Assembly: GCF_001571085.1 (NCBI RefSeq)
Contig: NZ_BCTC01000029.1
Coordinates: forward strand, 1-64,000
From: Azohydromonas lata NBRC 102462
GTDB taxonomy: Bacteria > Pseudomonadota > Gammaproteobacteria > Burkholderiales > Burkholderiaceae_C
DNA: 64,000 nucleotides
Direction of reading: 5' to 3'
Under the pieces are notes generated by a model. The model was not told the origin of the DNA. It saw nothing but the letters and a program-made list of their open reading frames with translations, and did no database searches. Below are positions 1 through 11,327 of the stretch, one piece after another (the first letter of the stretch is position 1; the number at the start of each line of letters is the position of its first letter). The position numbers and the translations under genes are program-made.

Positions 1-20
1 CCAAATTCAAATTTTCTCAA

Positions 21-50
21 GAAAACGCCCACTGGTGTGGTGGGCGTCTT
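21..50 (-). terminator. Rho-independent terminator after tRNA-Asp
   Basis: Read on the minus strand, an 8-bp stem (positions 25-32 with 40-47) closes a 7-base loop and is followed by a short T run (complement of positions 22-25). It lies 19 bases beyond the 3' end of tRNA-Asp and closes the gltX/tRNA transcript. The T run is short, so efficiency is uncertain. Confidence 0.7.
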
Positions 51-68
51 CGGTACAACCAAAAACTG

Positions 69-145
69 TGGCGGAGTGGACGGGACTCGAACCCGCGACC
101 CCCGGCGTGACAGGCCGGTATTCTAACCAACTGAACTACCACTCC
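69..145 (-). tRNA. tRNA-Asp (GUC)
   Basis: A 77-base cloverleaf on the minus strand with the acceptor stem GGAGTGG/CCACTCC and an encoded CCA end at positions 69-71. The anticodon loop reads CTGTCAC, giving anticodon GUC for aspartate, and the T loop is GGTTCGAGTCC. It is the last of three tRNA genes downstream of gltX in the same direction and is followed by a terminator hairpin. Confidence 0.98.
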
Positions 146-191
146 GCGTTGGCAACGGCTTACCAGGTTGCCCTGCAAGCGCCGTCAAACT

Positions 192-267
192 TGGCGTCCC
201 CTAGGGGATTCGAACCCCTGTTACAACCGTGAAAGGGTCGTGTCCTAGGCCTCTAGACGAAGGGGAC
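192..267 (-). tRNA. tRNA-Glu (UUC)
   Basis: A 76-base cloverleaf on the minus strand with the acceptor stem GTCCCCT/AGGGGAC and encoded CCA. The anticodon loop is CTTTCAC, anticodon UUC. This is the substrate of the glutamyl-tRNA synthetase encoded 215 bases upstream on the same strand, so enzyme and substrate may share a transcript. Confidence 0.98.
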
Positions 268-320
268 TGAATCCTTCATGCCCTGATGAACCTCGCGCCC
301 TCACCCGACTTTTGGTTGGA

Positions 321-396
<76 letters not shown>

Positions 397-481
397 TTTC
401 GAGGCCACGAAACTGCAATCACTGCTTTCGCACTTACCGCTGCTTCGTGTTTCGCGCTGTTCATCAAGCGAGAATGAGATT

Positions 482-1888
482 CTATAGCGACTTTGCAGAG
501 GTTTGCAAGCGCTCCGCCACTTTTTCTTTAGAAAAAATCTCGAGCACCGCATCGACCGACGGCGTCTGGGCGCGGCCGCACACCAGCAGGCGCACAGGAA
601 TGGCCAATTGCGGCATTTTCAGGCCGTGCTCGGCGAGCGTGGCCTTGAGCGCGCCGGCAATGGAAGCCTTGTCCCACGCGGGCAGCGCCAGCAGCCGTTC
701 GCGCAGCGTGGCCAGCGCCGGCACCACCGCCGGCGTGACGTGCTGGGCCAGCTCCTGCTCGGCGGGCTGTGCGTCCACGAAGTACATGGACAGCCAATCG
801 GCGATCTCCACCGTGGTGCTGCAACGGTCCTTAAACAAGGCGATCGCCGCCTCCAGCGGGAAGCCTTCCGGTACTTCAATGCCGCGCTTGCCCAGCTGCT
901 CGGTCACCAGCGGCGCCAGCACCGCGTCGGCCGTGCGCTTGATGTGCTGGGCGTTGACCCAGCGCAGCTTGGTCTCGTCGTACTGGCCCGCGCTCTTGCC
1001 CAGGTGGTCCAGGTTGAACCACTGCAGGAACTGCTCGCGGCTGAAGATTTCCTCGTCGCCGTGGCTCCAGCCCAGGCGCGCCAGGTAGTTCACCATGGCG
1101 TCGGCCAGGAAGCCCTCGTCGCGGTACTGCGTGACGGGCTTGGCGCCGTTGCGCTTGCTCATCTTCTCGCCCTGCTCGTTGAGCACGGTGGGCAGGTGCG
1201 CGTACACCGGCGGCTCCTTGCCCAGGGCGCGGAAGATGTGGATCTGGCGCGGCGTGTTGTTGACGTGGTCGTCGCCGCGGATGACGTGGGTGATGCCCAT
1301 GTCGATGTCGTCCACCACCACGCAGAAGTTGTAGGTGGGCGTGCCGTCCGGGCGGGCGATGATGAGGTCGTCGAGCTCGTCGTTGCTGAACTCGATGCGG
1401 CCCTTGACCTTGTCGTCCCAGCTCACGCTGCCGCCCACCGGGCCGCGGAAGCGGATTACCGGCAACACGCCTTCAGGCACCGGCGGCAGGGTCTTGCCGG
1501 GCTCGGGGCGCCAGGTGCCGTCGTAGCGGGGCTTTTGCTTGACCGCCATCTGGCGCTCGCGCAGCGCGTCGAGCTCGGCGCTGCTCATGTAGCAGCGGTA
1601 GGCCAGGCCCTGCTCCAGCATTTGGGCCAGCACTTCCTTGTACCGGTCCACGCGCTGCATCTGGTAGAACGGGCCCTCGTCGTGGCTCAGGCCCAGCCAC
1701 TGCATGCCTTCCAGGATCACGTCCACCGCGGCCTGCGTGCTGCGCTCCAGGTCGGTGTCCTCGATGCGCAGGATGAACGTGCCGTTGTTGGCACGCGCGA
1801 ACGCCCAGGGATAGAGCGCCGAGCGGATGTTGCCCAGATGGATGAAGCCCGTGGGCGACGGGGCAAAGCGGGTGCGTACGGTGGTCAT
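482..1888 (-). CDS. gltX: Glutamyl-tRNA synthetase
   Basis: Class I aminoacyl-tRNA synthetase that charges tRNA-Glu with glutamate in the cytoplasm. The 468-residue length is normal for bacterial GltX. The catalytic Rossmann domain shows the HIGH-type motif at residues 8-20 ([13 protein letters not shown]) and KMSKR at 242-246; the helical anticodon-binding domain fills the C-terminal third. The ATG start lies 4 bases after the metZ stop codon, so the two are probably co-transcribed. Downstream on the same strand are three tRNA genes, including tRNA-Glu. It could be discriminating or non-discriminating; the sequence as read does not decide this. Confidence 0.97.
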   Translation of the reverse strand: MTTVRTRFAPSPTGFIHLGNIRSALYPWAFARANNGTFILRIEDTDLERSTQAAVDVILEGMQWLGLSHDEGPFYQMQRVDRYKEVLAQMLEQGLAYRCYMSSAELDALRERQMAVKQKPRYDGTWRPEPGKTLPPVPEGVLPVIRFRGPVGGSVSWDDKVKGRIEFSNDELDDLIIARPDGTPTYNFCVVVDDIDMGITHVIRGDDHVNNTPRQIHIFRALGKEPPVYAHLPTVLNEQGEKMSKRNGAKPVTQYRDEGFLADAMVNYLARLGWSHGDEEIFSREQFLQWFNLDHLGKSAGQYDETKLRWVNAQHIKRTADAVLAPLVTEQLGKRGIEVPEGFPLEAAIALFKDRCSTTVEIADWLSMYFVDAQPAEQELAQHVTPAVVPALATLRERLLALPAWDKASIAGALKATLAEHGLKMPQLAIPVRLLVCGRAQTPSVDAVLEIFSKEKVAERLQTSAKSL

Positions 1889-1892
1889 GCGG

Positions 1893-3131
1893 TCACAGTG
1901 AATGCAGGCCGCGCGCGAGATCGGCCTTGAGGTCTTCGACGTCTTCCAGGCCCACGGCCACGCGGATCATGCCTTGCGTGATGCCCGCGGACAGGCGCTG
2001 CGCTTCGGTCAGCCGGCCGTGCGAAGTGCTGGCCGGGTGCGTGATGGTGGTCTTGGTGTCGCCCAGGTTGGAGGTGATGGAGCAGATGCGCGTGGCATCG
2101 ATCACGGCAAAGGCGTTGGCGCGCGCCGCTTCCGGCGTATCGCCCTGGACGATGAAGCTCACCACCGCCCCGCCCAGCCCCGACTGCTGGCGCATGGCCA
2201 GCTCGTGCTGCGGATGCGAGGGCAACCCCGGGTAGTAGAGCTTGCTCACCTGCGGCTGCGCCTCCAGCCAGCGCGCCAGCGCCAGCGTCTTCTCGCTTTG
2301 GGCGCGCATGCGTATGGACAGCGTCTCCAGCCCCTTGAGCACCACCCAGGCGTTGAAGGGCGACAGGCTCATGCCCGCGCTGCGCATCACGGGCACGAAC
2401 TTGTCGTTGACCAGCGCTTCGCTGGCGCACACCGCGCCGGCGATGACGCGGCCCTGCCCGTCCAGGTACTTGGTGCCGGAGTGGACGATCAGGTCCGCGC
2501 CGAGCTTGGCCGGCTGCTGCAGCGCCGGCGAACAGAAGCAGTTGTCGACCGCCAGCAGCGCGCCCGCGCCGTGGGCGATCTCGGCCAGCGCCGCGATGTC
2601 GCACACCTCGGTGAGCGGGTTGCTGGGCGTCTCGGCGAACAGCAGCTTCGTGTTGGGCTTGACGGCCGCGCGCCAGGCGGCCACGTCCGTCTGCGACACG
2701 AAAGTGCTCTCCACGCCGAACTTGCCGAACTCGCCCTGCAGCAGCTTGATGGTCGAGCCGAACACGCTTTGCGAGCACACCACGTGGTCGCCAGCTTTCA
2801 GCAGGCCCATGAACACCAGCATGATGGCCGCCATGCCGCTGGACGTGGCTATGCAGGCCTCGGTGCCCTCCAGGGCCGCCAGCCGCCGCTCCATCATCAT
2901 GACGGTGGGGTTGGAGAAGCGGCTGTAGACGAAGGCCTCCTCCTCGTTGGCGAAGCGCCGCGCGGCCGTGGCCGCGTCCGGGTGATTGAAGCTGCTGGTC
3001 AGGAACAGCGCCTCGGCGTTCTCGCCCCAAGGGGTGGCGGGCAGGCCCTCGCGCACGGCGATGGTGTCCATGCGCACGTCGGCCGGCAGGTCCACGCGCG
3101 GGATGCGCTTGCTGCTGTCAGCGCCGCCCAT
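1893..3131 (-). CDS. metZ: O-succinylhomoserine sulfhydrylase
   Basis: Cytoplasmic PLP enzyme of the Cys/Met-metabolism family that makes homocysteine directly from O-succinylhomoserine and sulfide in methionine synthesis. The 412 residues include the PLP-lysine motif [10 protein letters not shown] with the lysine at about residue 221, and the substrate-pocket stretch YSRFSNPT near residues 69-76. The length and the [11 protein letters not shown] motif favour MetZ over cystathionine gamma-synthase (MetB), but MetB or MetY specificity cannot be excluded by eye. The start overlaps the purF stop as TGATG (one shared base), indicating translational coupling, and gltX follows 4 bases after its stop. 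Confidence 0.9.
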   Translation of the reverse strand: MGGADSSKRIPRVDLPADVRMDTIAVREGLPATPWGENAEALFLTSSFNHPDAATAARRFANEEEAFVYSRFSNPTVMMMERRLAALEGTEACIATSSGMAAIMLVFMGLLKAGDHVVCSQSVFGSTIKLLQGEFGKFGVESTFVSQTDVAAWRAAVKPNTKLLFAETPSNPLTEVCDIAALAEIAHGAGALLAVDNCFCSPALQQPAKLGADLIVHSGTKYLDGQGRVIAGAVCASEALVNDKFVPVMRSAGMSLSPFNAWVVLKGLETLSIRMRAQSEKTLALARWLEAQPQVSKLYYPGLPSHPQHELAMRQQSGLGGAVVSFIVQGDTPEAARANAFAVIDATRICSITSNLGDTKTTITHPASTSHGRLTEAQRLSAGITQGMIRVAVGLEDVEDLKADLARGLHSL

Positions 3132-4657
3132 CAGGCCTGCTCCGTCGCGTTCTGCAGCGCCAGCCGCGAACGGCCCGGGCCCTCTTCCTCCTCGCCACCT
3201 TGCGACTGCCGCTGCTCGCGCATGGTCTCGAAGTCCTCGGCCGTGACGTCGCCGGTGATGTAGCGCCCGTCGAAACAGGAGGCCTCAAAGCCCTGGAGCT
3301 GCGGGTTGAGCGCGGACACCACGCGCTTCATGGCTTCCACGTCCTGGTAGATCAGCGCGTCGGCGCCGATGAACTCGCGCACCTGCTCGATGCTGCGGCC
3401 GTGGGCGATGAGCTCCTCCTTGGTCGGCATGTCGATGCCGTACACGTTGGGGAAGCGCACGGGCGGCGCCGCCGAGGCCATGTAGACCTTGCGCGCGCCG
3501 GCCTCGCGGGCCATCTGCACGATTTCCTTGCTGGTGGTGCCGCGGACGATGGAGTCGTCCACCAGCAGCACGTTGCGGCCCTTGAACTCGCTGGCGATGG
3601 CGTTGAGCTTCTGGCGCACCGACTTCTTGCGCTTGGCCTGCCCCGGCATGATGAAGGTGCGGCCCACGTAGCGGTTCTTCACGAAGCCTTCGCGGTAGGG
3701 CTTGCCCAGCTTCTGCGCGAGCTGCATGGCCGAGGGCCGGCTGGACTCGGGAATGGGAATGACGACGTCGATCTCGCTGGGCGGCATGGTGGAGATCACG
3801 CGCTGCGCCAGCGTCTCGCCCATGTTCAGCCGCGCCTGGTACACCGAGATGCCGTCCATCACCGAGTCCGGACGCGCCAGGTACACGTACTCGAACATGC
3901 AGGGCTGCAGCGACGGGTTCTCGGCGCACTGGCGCGCGTGCACGGTGCCGGCCATGTCGATGAAGATGGCCTCGCCCGGCGCCACGTCGCGCGTGATGTG
4001 GTGGCCCGTGCCTTCCAGCACCACGCTTTCGCTGGCCACCACCACTTCCCTGCCCTCGGCCTGGTCCACCTCGCCGAAGACCAGCGGGCGGATGCCGAAC
4101 GGGTCGCGGAAGGCCAGCAGGCCGTGGCCGGCGATGAGCGCGATCACGGCATACGAGCCCTTGATGCGCTTGTGCACGGCGGAGACGGCGTCGAAGATCT
4201 TGTCCGGCGTGAGCGGCAGGTCGCGCGCGCTGCGCTCGAGCTCGTGCGCCAGCACGTTGATCAGCACCTCGGTGTCGCTCTCGGTGTTGATGTGGCGGCG
4301 GTCGATGTCGAACAGCTCCTTCTTCAGCGCATGCGCGTTGGTCAGGTTGCCGTTGTGCACCAGCACGATGCCGAAGGGCGCGTTCACGTAGAAGGGCTGC
4401 GCCTCTTCCTCGCTGTAGGCGTTGCCCGCGGTGGGGTAGCGCACCTGGCCCAGGCCGACGTTGCCCGGCAGCGCGCGCATGTTGCGGGTGCGGAACACGT
4501 CGCGCACCATGCCGCGGGCCTTGTGCATGTAGCACTTGGTGCCCTGCATCGTGACGATGCCGGCGGCATCCTGGCCGCGGTGCTGCAGCAGCAGCAGCGC
4601 GTCATAGATCAGCTGGTTGACGGGCGTCTGGGAAATGACACCGACGATCCCACACAT
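3131..4657 (-). CDS. purF: Amidophosphoribosyltransferase (glutamine PRPP amidotransferase)
   Basis: First committed step of purine synthesis: PRPP plus glutamine gives phosphoribosylamine. The protein has 508 residues, as expected. It starts MCGIVGV, placing the N-terminal nucleophile cysteine at position 2 for the class II glutaminase domain. The PRPP-binding loop [16 protein letters not shown] lies near residue 365 in the phosphoribosyltransferase domain. A good Shine-Dalgarno (AAGGA) precedes the ATG in the 30-base gap after cvpA. The cvpA-purF pairing is conserved in many proteobacteria. Its stop shares one base with the metZ start. Confidence 0.97.
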   Translation of the reverse strand: MCGIVGVISQTPVNQLIYDALLLLQHRGQDAAGIVTMQGTKCYMHKARGMVRDVFRTRNMRALPGNVGLGQVRYPTAGNAYSEEEAQPFYVNAPFGIVLVHNGNLTNAHALKKELFDIDRRHINTESDTEVLINVLAHELERSARDLPLTPDKIFDAVSAVHKRIKGSYAVIALIAGHGLLAFRDPFGIRPLVFGEVDQAEGREVVVASESVVLEGTGHHITRDVAPGEAIFIDMAGTVHARQCAENPSLQPCMFEYVYLARPDSVMDGISVYQARLNMGETLAQRVISTMPPSEIDVVIPIPESSRPSAMQLAQKLGKPYREGFVKNRYVGRTFIMPGQAKRKKSVRQKLNAIASEFKGRNVLLVDDSIVRGTTSKEIVQMAREAGARKVYMASAAPPVRFPNVYGIDMPTKEELIAHGRSIEQVREFIGADALIYQDVEAMKRVVSALNPQLQGFEASCFDGRYITGDVTAEDFETMREQRQSQGGEEEEGPGRSRLALQNATEQA

Positions 4658-4687
4658 GGTCTTGCGTCCTTCAGTGATGCCGCCCCC

Positions 4688-5197
4688 TCAGGGCAGCGGC
4701 AGAAGCCGCGCCGCCGCGGACGGCAGCGCAGGTTGAATCCGTTCTCTCAGCACCAGCAGCCAGGCCGCCCCGTGCGAATGCTCCCAAGCCGGCGAGCGCG
4801 CCAGCGGCGTCAGCCCCACCAGCGTGGCGGCCAGCAGCAGGACGAGCACCCCGCGCGCCAGGCCGAACGCGCCGCCGCCCAAGCGGTCCAGCAGGCCCAG
4901 CGGCGAGGCGTGCACCAGCCTGCGCAGCAGCCGCGCCACCAGCCCGCACACCAGCAGCGCCAGCGCGAACACCAGGACGAAGGCCGCCACGCGGCGCCAG
5001 GCCTCCGGCGCGCCCTCCCACGGCAGCCACTCGGCCACGGCAGGAGCCCACCGCTGCGCCGCGAGCCAGGCCACCACGTAGCCCGCCAGCGACAGCAACT
5101 CGAAAATCAGTCCGCGCCACAGCCCCGCCAACAGCGACCACAGCAGCAGGCCCAGCATCGCGACATCGACCCACCCCAATACCGGCAAGCCATTCAT
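4688..5197 (-). CDS. cvpA: CvpA family inner-membrane protein
   Basis: Small integral membrane protein of the colicin V production family, classically the first gene of a purF operon. The 169 residues contain four to five hydrophobic segments, beginning with residues 8-25 and 30-48, and an AF(G)LARGVLVLLL stretch typical of the family's last helices. Biochemical role is not settled; mutants elsewhere show envelope and virulence phenotypes. The start ATG shares its first base with the stop of the upstream SPOR-domain gene (TAATG), so the two are translationally coupled, and purF begins 30 bases further on. Confidence 0.92.
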   Translation of the reverse strand: MNGLPVLGWVDVAMLGLLLWSLLAGLWRGLIFELLSLAGYVVAWLAAQRWAPAVAEWLPWEGAPEAWRRVAAFVLVFALALLVCGLVARLLRRLVHASPLGLLDRLGGGAFGLARGVLVLLLAATLVGLTPLARSPAWEHSHGAAWLLVLRERIQPALPSAAARLLPLP

Positions 5198-6270
5198 TAC
5201 AACGGCAGCAGCGCCGTCGGCAGCCCGGCAGCCTTGAGCTTGCCAAGGGCTTTGTCGGCTTCTTCACGGCTGGCGAAAGGCCCAACGCGCACGCGTATGC
5301 GGCGCCCAGCATCGGTTTCCACGACCTGCGTGAAGGTGCGGATGCCCAGCTTCTCCACCCGCGCGCGCGCCTCGCCCGCGGCCGTGGCATCGGCAAAGGC
5401 GCCCACCTGCACGATGTAGCGCTTCTCCACGCTGTCGTTGCTGCGGTCGCGCAGCGCCTCGCGGGCCACCGCCTCGCGCGCGGCCTCGCGTTCCCTGGCC
5501 TCACGCGCGGCCTTGTCCTTGGCTTCGCGGGCCGCAACTTCGCGCTCGCGGGCGGCATCGCGCTCCTTGGCCTCGCGGGCGGCCTTGTCCTTGGCTTCCT
5601 TGGCAGCGACTTCCCGCTCGCGGGCCGCCTCGCGCTCCTTGGCTTCGCGGGCCGCCTTGTCCTTGGCTTCCTTGGCCTCGCGGGCCGCGACTTCACGCTC
5701 GCGGGCGGCATCGCGTTCCTTGGCCTCGCGGGCCGCCTTTTCCTTGGCTTCGCGTGCGGCGAGCTCCTTGGCCAGGTCGCGCGTGGGCTCCTTGGGCGCG
5801 GACGCGGCAACGCTGCTGCGCGGCGGGTCGGCCAGCACGCGTATGGGCGCGGAGGCCTTGGCCGCAGGCACCGCCGATGCGGGCGCGGCCGCGACGCGCG
5901 GCGCACTGGCCGCTGCCGGCGCGACGGGCCGGATGGCAGGCGCGGCCGCCGAGGTCTGCGCAGGGGGCGGCACCTCGCGCCCGGCCTCGTCGGCCGTCTC
6001 GGTGATGGGTGCACCGCGCGAAGGCAGCACCAGCGGCGCGCCGCCGTCCTTGCGCGGAATTTCTATGCTCACTTCCACGGGCAGCGGCCGCGGCTGCGTC
6101 TCGAACAGCATGGGGAAGCCGACGATGCCCACCCCGAGCAGCAGCACAGCGCCTATGAGCCTGCGCCGCGCGCGCACCCGCGCGGCCTGCACCTGCTCGG
6201 CCGGCGAGGCCATGCCCACCGGCTCACGGTCCGATGCGTTCTTGCGCTTGAGGAAGGGAAAAAGGGGCAT
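5197..6270 (-). CDS. SPOR-domain membrane protein, DedD-like
   Basis: Probable cell-division-associated envelope protein. There is a short basic cytoplasmic N-terminus, one transmembrane segment at about residues 38-57, a Pro/Ala-rich linker, then roughly 110 residues of highly charged repeats built on AAREAKE and AREREVAAREAK units that should form a long helix or coiled coil. A SPOR domain (about residues 280-357, starting YIVQVGAFAD) would bind denuded septal peptidoglycan. The position between folC and cvpA matches the conserved folC-dedD-cvpA-purF order. The repeat DNA between 5,500 and 5,760 is internally repetitive and prone to length change. The protein is longer than E. coli DedD because of this repeat. 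Confidence 0.85.
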   Translation of the reverse strand: MPLFPFLKRKNASDREPVGMASPAEQVQAARVRARRRLIGAVLLLGVGIVGFPMLFETQPRPLPVEVSIEIPRKDGGAPLVLPSRGAPITETADEAGREVPPPAQTSAAAPAIRPVAPAAASAPRVAAAPASAVPAAKASAPIRVLADPPRSSVAASAPKEPTRDLAKELAAREAKEKAAREAKERDAAREREVAAREAKEAKDKAAREAKEREAAREREVAAKEAKDKAAREAKERDAAREREVAAREAKDKAAREAREREAAREAVAREALRDRSNDSVEKRYIVQVGAFADATAAGEARARVEKLGIRTFTQVVETDAGRRIRVRVGPFASREEADKALGKLKAAGLPTALLPL

Positions 6271-6324
6271 GCCGAAGCTGGGAGTGGGCGTGCGCCCGTG
6301 GGGAAAAAAACGAATTCCGAGACT

Positions 6325-7620
6325 TCAGCCGACGTGGGACGCACCCAGGCGCGGCAGCCCGTTCTTGAGTACACCGCCCACGGTGTAGAACGAGCCAAAG
6401 ACCACGATTCTATCAGCGGGGTCCGCGGCTTCGAGGGCGGCGGCCAGCGCGGCGGCCGGATCGGCATGCTCCTGCACTTGCACGGGCTTGCTCCCGGCAG
6501 CGGACTGCACCACGGCGCGCAGCGTGGCCGTGTCGGCCGCGCGCGGCGTGGGCAGCGCGGTGAGCTGCCAGCAGTCCACCAGCGGCGCGATGTGCGCCAG
6601 CGCCCCGGCCAGGTCCTTGTCCTGCATGGCGCCGAACACGGCGAAGGTGCGCGGATAAAACCCCATCTGGTCCAGGTTGAGCGCCAGCGCCGCCACGGAC
6701 TGCGGGTTGTGCGCCACGTCCAGCACCAGCACGGGCTGGCCCGGGACGATCTGGAAGCGGCCCGGCAAGTCCACCACCGCCAGCCCCTGGCGCACGGCCT
6801 GCGCGCTGATGGGCAGCCGCTCCTGCAGCGCCTCGAACACCGCCAGCACCCCGGCGGCATTGAGCAACTGGTTGGCGCCGCGCAGCGCCGGATAGGCCAG
6901 GCCGTGGAAGGCGCGCCCGCGCCCCTTCCACTGCCACTGCTGGCGGTCGCCGGAGTGCATGAAATCGCGCCCGGCCACGCGCAGGTCCACGCCCAGCGCG
7001 GCGGCCACGTCCAGCACGCTTTGCGGCGGCTGCGGGTCGCTGATCACGGCCGCGCTGCCCGCGCGCAGGATGCCGGCCTTCTCGCGGCCGATGCTTTCGC
7101 GGTCCAGGCCCAGGAAGTCGGTGTGGTCCAGCGCAATGCTGGTGATGAGGGCGCAGTCGGCGTCAATGGCGTTGACCGCGTCCAGCCGCCCCCCCAGGCC
7201 CACTTCCAGGATCACCAGGTCCAGCGGCGCCTCGGCCAGCGCCCGCATGATCACCAGCGTCGTGAACTCGAAGTAGGTCAGCGTCGTGCCCTGGCGCGCG
7301 GCCTCCACGGCCTCGAAGTGCGGCAGCAGCGCCTGCGCCGAGATCATTTCGCCGTTGATGCGGCAGCGCTCCTCGAAGTGCACCAGGTGCGGCTTGCTGT
7401 AGAGCCCAACCCGGTAGCCCGCGGCCAGCGCGACGGACTCCAGCATCGCGCAGCTCGATCCCTTGCCGTTGGTGCCGGCCACGCTCACCACGGGCACCCC
7501 AAAGCGCAGGCCCAGGCGGTCGCGTACCGCGGCCACCCGCTCCAGCGTCATGTCTATGCCCTTGGGATGCAGGGCTTCGCAGTGGGCCAGCCATTCGTCG
7601 AGCGTGCGGGGGGTGGTCAT
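6325..7620 (-). CDS. folC: Bifunctional dihydrofolate synthase / folylpolyglutamate synthase
   Basis: ATP-dependent Mur-ligase-family enzyme that joins glutamate to dihydropteroate and extends the polyglutamate tail of folates. The 431 residues carry the P-loop AGTNGKGS at residues 48-55 and the Mur-ligase stretch LDVAHNPQS in the C-terminal half. A strong terminator hairpin lies in the 67-base gap upstream, after accD, so folC probably depends partly on its own promoter or on readthrough. The SPOR-domain gene follows after 54 bases. Confidence 0.96.
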   Translation of the reverse strand: MTTPRTLDEWLAHCEALHPKGIDMTLERVAAVRDRLGLRFGVPVVSVAGTNGKGSSCAMLESVALAAGYRVGLYSKPHLVHFEERCRINGEMISAQALLPHFEAVEAARQGTTLTYFEFTTLVIMRALAEAPLDLVILEVGLGGRLDAVNAIDADCALITSIALDHTDFLGLDRESIGREKAGILRAGSAAVISDPQPPQSVLDVAAALGVDLRVAGRDFMHSGDRQQWQWKGRGRAFHGLAYPALRGANQLLNAAGVLAVFEALQERLPISAQAVRQGLAVVDLPGRFQIVPGQPVLVLDVAHNPQSVAALALNLDQMGFYPRTFAVFGAMQDKDLAGALAHIAPLVDCWQLTALPTPRAADTATLRAVVQSAAGSKPVQVQEHADPAAALAAALEAADPADRIVVFGSFYTVGGVLKNGLPRLGASHVG

Positions 7621-7643
7621 GGGCGCGGATGGTAAGAGGCAGC

Positions 7644-7669
7644 AAAAAGGCCGGCTCGCGGCCGGCCTT
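7644..7669 (-). terminator. Rho-independent terminator between accD and folC
   Basis: On the minus strand a 9-bp stem (7661-7669 with 7647-7655) with a 5-base loop is followed by TTTTT (complement of 7644-7648). It lies 18 bases after the accD stop and 23 bases before the folC start, so it should cut or attenuate the transcript inside an otherwise continuous gene run. Confidence 0.85.
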
Positions 7670-7687
7670 GCGGGAACAGGGGCGGCG

Positions 7688-8560
7688 TCAGGCGACGGCG
7701 TCGGCGCTTTGGCGCTGCAGCATGGCCAGCGCGTGGGCGATGGTGGAGCGCAACTGGCGCCGGTCCACGATCATGTCCAGCGCCCCCTTCTGCAGCAGGA
7801 ACTCCGAGCGCTGGAAGCCTTCAGGCAGCTTCTCGCGCACGGTGTTCTCGATGACGCGCGGGCCGGCGAAGCCGATGAGCGCCTTGGGCTCGGCGATCAC
7901 GATGTCGCCCACGAAGGCGAAGCCCGCCGACACGCCGCCCATGGTCGGGTCGGTCAGCACGCTGACGTAGGGCAGCTTGGCCTTGGCCAGCCGCGTGAGC
8001 GCGGCGTTGGTCTTGGCCATCTGCATCAGCGACAGCAGGCCCTCCTGCATGCGCGCGCCGCCCGTGGCCGTGAAGCACACGAAAGGCACCTTCTGCTCGA
8101 TGGCGGTCTCGACGCCGCGGACGAAGCGCTCGCCCACCACCGAGCCCATGGAGCCACCCATGAAGTCGAACTCGAAGCACGCCGCCACCAGCGGCACGCT
8201 CATCACCGAGCCGCCGATCACGATCAGCGCGTCGGTCTCGCCCGTCTGGTCCACGGCCTGCTTCAGCCGCTCGGGGTACTTCTTGCTGTCCTTGAACTTC
8301 AGCGCATCGACCGGGATGACCTCCTGGCCGACCTCGTAGCGCCCTTCATGGTCCAGGAAGGCGTCCAGCCGCGCGCGCGCGCCGATGCGGTGGTGGTGGT
8401 CGCACTTCGGGCAGACGTTGACGTTCTGCTCCAGGTCGGTCTTGTAGAGCACCGTCTCGCACGAGGGGCACTTGATCCACAGGCCTTCGGGAATGGTGCG
8501 CCGCTCCGAGGGATCGGTCGGCTGGATCTTCGGGGGCAGCAGCTTCTCAAGCCAGCTCAT
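7688..8560 (-). CDS. accD: Acetyl-CoA carboxylase carboxyltransferase subunit beta
   Basis: Beta subunit of the carboxyltransferase that makes malonyl-CoA for fatty-acid synthesis, acting with AccA. The 290 residues carry the N-terminal zinc ribbon (Cys31, Cys34, Cys50, Cys53), which also binds nucleic acid in E. coli, followed by the crotonase-like fold with GARMQEG and GGVSAGFAF stretches forming the oxyanion holes. The start overlaps the trpA stop as ATGA (4 bases). A terminator follows the stop codon. Confidence 0.97.
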   Translation of the reverse strand: MSWLEKLLPPKIQPTDPSERRTIPEGLWIKCPSCETVLYKTDLEQNVNVCPKCDHHHRIGARARLDAFLDHEGRYEVGQEVIPVDALKFKDSKKYPERLKQAVDQTGETDALIVIGGSVMSVPLVAACFEFDFMGGSMGSVVGERFVRGVETAIEQKVPFVCFTATGGARMQEGLLSLMQMAKTNAALTRLAKAKLPYVSVLTDPTMGGVSAGFAFVGDIVIAEPKALIGFAGPRVIENTVREKLPEGFQRSEFLLQKGALDMIVDRRQLRSTIAHALAMLQRQSADAVA

Positions 8561-9383
8561 GCATGTGCTCCTTGCGCCACGCCATCCAGGGCGGCGCGTA
8601 TCTCGGCCATGAATTGGCGGCCGGCGGCCGCCACCTCGTCCTTCGGTCTTTCCTGCAACAGCTGGACGAGCCGCGAGCCGATCACCACCGCATCGGCCAC
8701 CTCACCCACCGCGCGCGCCGAAGCCGCGTCGCGAATGCCGAAACCCACGCCCACCGGCACGCTCACGTGCGCGCGGATGCGCGGCACCATGGCCGCCACG
8801 GCGCCGGTGTCCAGGTGCCCGGCGCCGGTGACGCCCTTGAGCGAGACGTAGTAGACGTAGCCGCTGGCGATGCGCCCAACGTGCGCCATGCGCGCCTCGG
8901 TGGAGGTCGGCGCCAGCAGGAAGATGGGGTCCATCCCCGCGGACTGCAGCAGCGCGGCAAAGGCCTCGCACTCCTCCGGCGGGTAGTCCACGATGAGCAC
9001 GCCGTCCACGCCGGCAGCTTGGGCGTCGGCCACGAAGCGCTCGACGCCGTAGCGCTCCACCGGGTTGGCGTAGCCCATGAGCACCACGGGCGTCGCGTCG
9101 TCGCCGCGGCGGAACTCGCGCACCATCTCCAGCACCTGCGGCATGCCGATGCCGCGCGAGAGCGCCCGCTCGGCCGCCTGCTGGATCACCGGGCCGTCGG
9201 CCATGGGGTCGGAAAACGGCACGCCCAGCTCGATCACGTCCGCACCGCCCTCGGCCAGCGCGCGCATGAGCGCGGGCGTGACGTCGGCATACGGGTCACC
9301 GGCCGTGACGTAGGGGATCAGCGCCTTGCGGCCCTGGGCCTGCAGCCGCTCGAAGGTGGCGGCGATTCGAACAGAGCCCTTGC

Positions 9384-9387
<4 letters not shown>
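8557..9387 (-). CDS. trpA: Tryptophan synthase alpha chain
   Basis: Cleaves indole-3-glycerol phosphate to indole and glyceraldehyde 3-phosphate; indole is channelled to TrpB. The 276-residue TIM barrel carries the catalytic glutamate and aspartate in [14 protein letters not shown] (about residues 52-65) and the phosphate-binding GVGFGIRDA loop near residue 215. Both ends overlap neighbours as ATGA: the trpB stop upstream and the accD start downstream, so trpB, trpA and accD are translationally coupled. Confidence 0.97.
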
Positions 9388-10622
<1,235 letters not shown>

Positions 10623-10658
10623 TTCAAAAGCATTCAGGCTGGCAGGCGGGGCGGGTGC

Positions 10659-11300
10659 TCAGAGGGCGGCCGACTGGGCGTCGGCCGAACGCACCGCCTC
10701 GCAGAACCGGTGCATCAGCGCGGCATCCTTGATGCCCTTGGCGACTTCCACACCGGAGCTCACGTCAACGGCCCAGGGCCGCACGCGAAGCACGCCATCG
10801 GTCACGTTGGCAGCACTCAACCCACCAGACAAAACGACCGGAGCGGGGAGCGCGGGAGGGATGAGCGACCAATCGAAAACCTTGCCTCCGCCACCATAGC
10901 CTTCGACGTGCGCGTCGAGGAGCAGCCCCTGGGCGTGCGGGTACTGCCGGGCGAAGTCTAACAAATCGACCCCTGGGGAAACCCTGGCGGCGCGCAGGAA
11001 AGGCCTGGCGGGCGCCGCGCACTGCGCCGGCGTCTCGTCGCCATGGAACTGCAGCAGCGCGTTGGGCACGGCCTGCAGCGCCTCGGCCAGCAGCGCCGCA
11101 TCGGCGTTGACGAACAGGCACACGGGCATCACGAAAGGCGGCAGCCGCCGCGCCAGCTCGGCCGCGCGCGCCGGGCTCACACGGCGCGGGCTGCGCTCGT
11201 AGAGGACGAAGCCTATGGCGTCGGCCCCGGCCGCCACGGCGGCGTCCACGTCGGCCTCGCGCGTGAGGCCGCAAATCTTGATGCGGGTGCGGTGACTCAT
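10659..11300 (-). CDS. trpF: Phosphoribosylanthranilate isomerase
   Basis: TIM-barrel isomerase of tryptophan synthesis that converts phosphoribosylanthranilate to the carboxyphenylaminodeoxyribulose phosphate. The 213 residues begin with KICGLTREADV, carrying the catalytic cysteine, and contain a catalytic aspartate in LLLDAHVEGYGGGGK. It stands alone here without trpD or trpC. The genes flanking it are truA, 27 bases upstream, and trpB. No good Shine-Dalgarno is visible before the ATG. Confidence 0.96.
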   Translation of the reverse strand: MSHRTRIKICGLTREADVDAAVAAGADAIGFVLYERSPRRVSPARAAELARRLPPFVMPVCLFVNADAALLAEALQAVPNALLQFHGDETPAQCAAPARPFLRAARVSPGVDLLDFARQYPHAQGLLLDAHVEGYGGGGKVFDWSLIPPALPAPVVLSGGLSAANVTDGVLRVRPWAVDVSSGVEVAKGIKDAALMHRFCEAVRSADAQSAAL

Positions 11301-11327
11301 GGGGGAAGGAGGTAGGGCGGCGGGAAG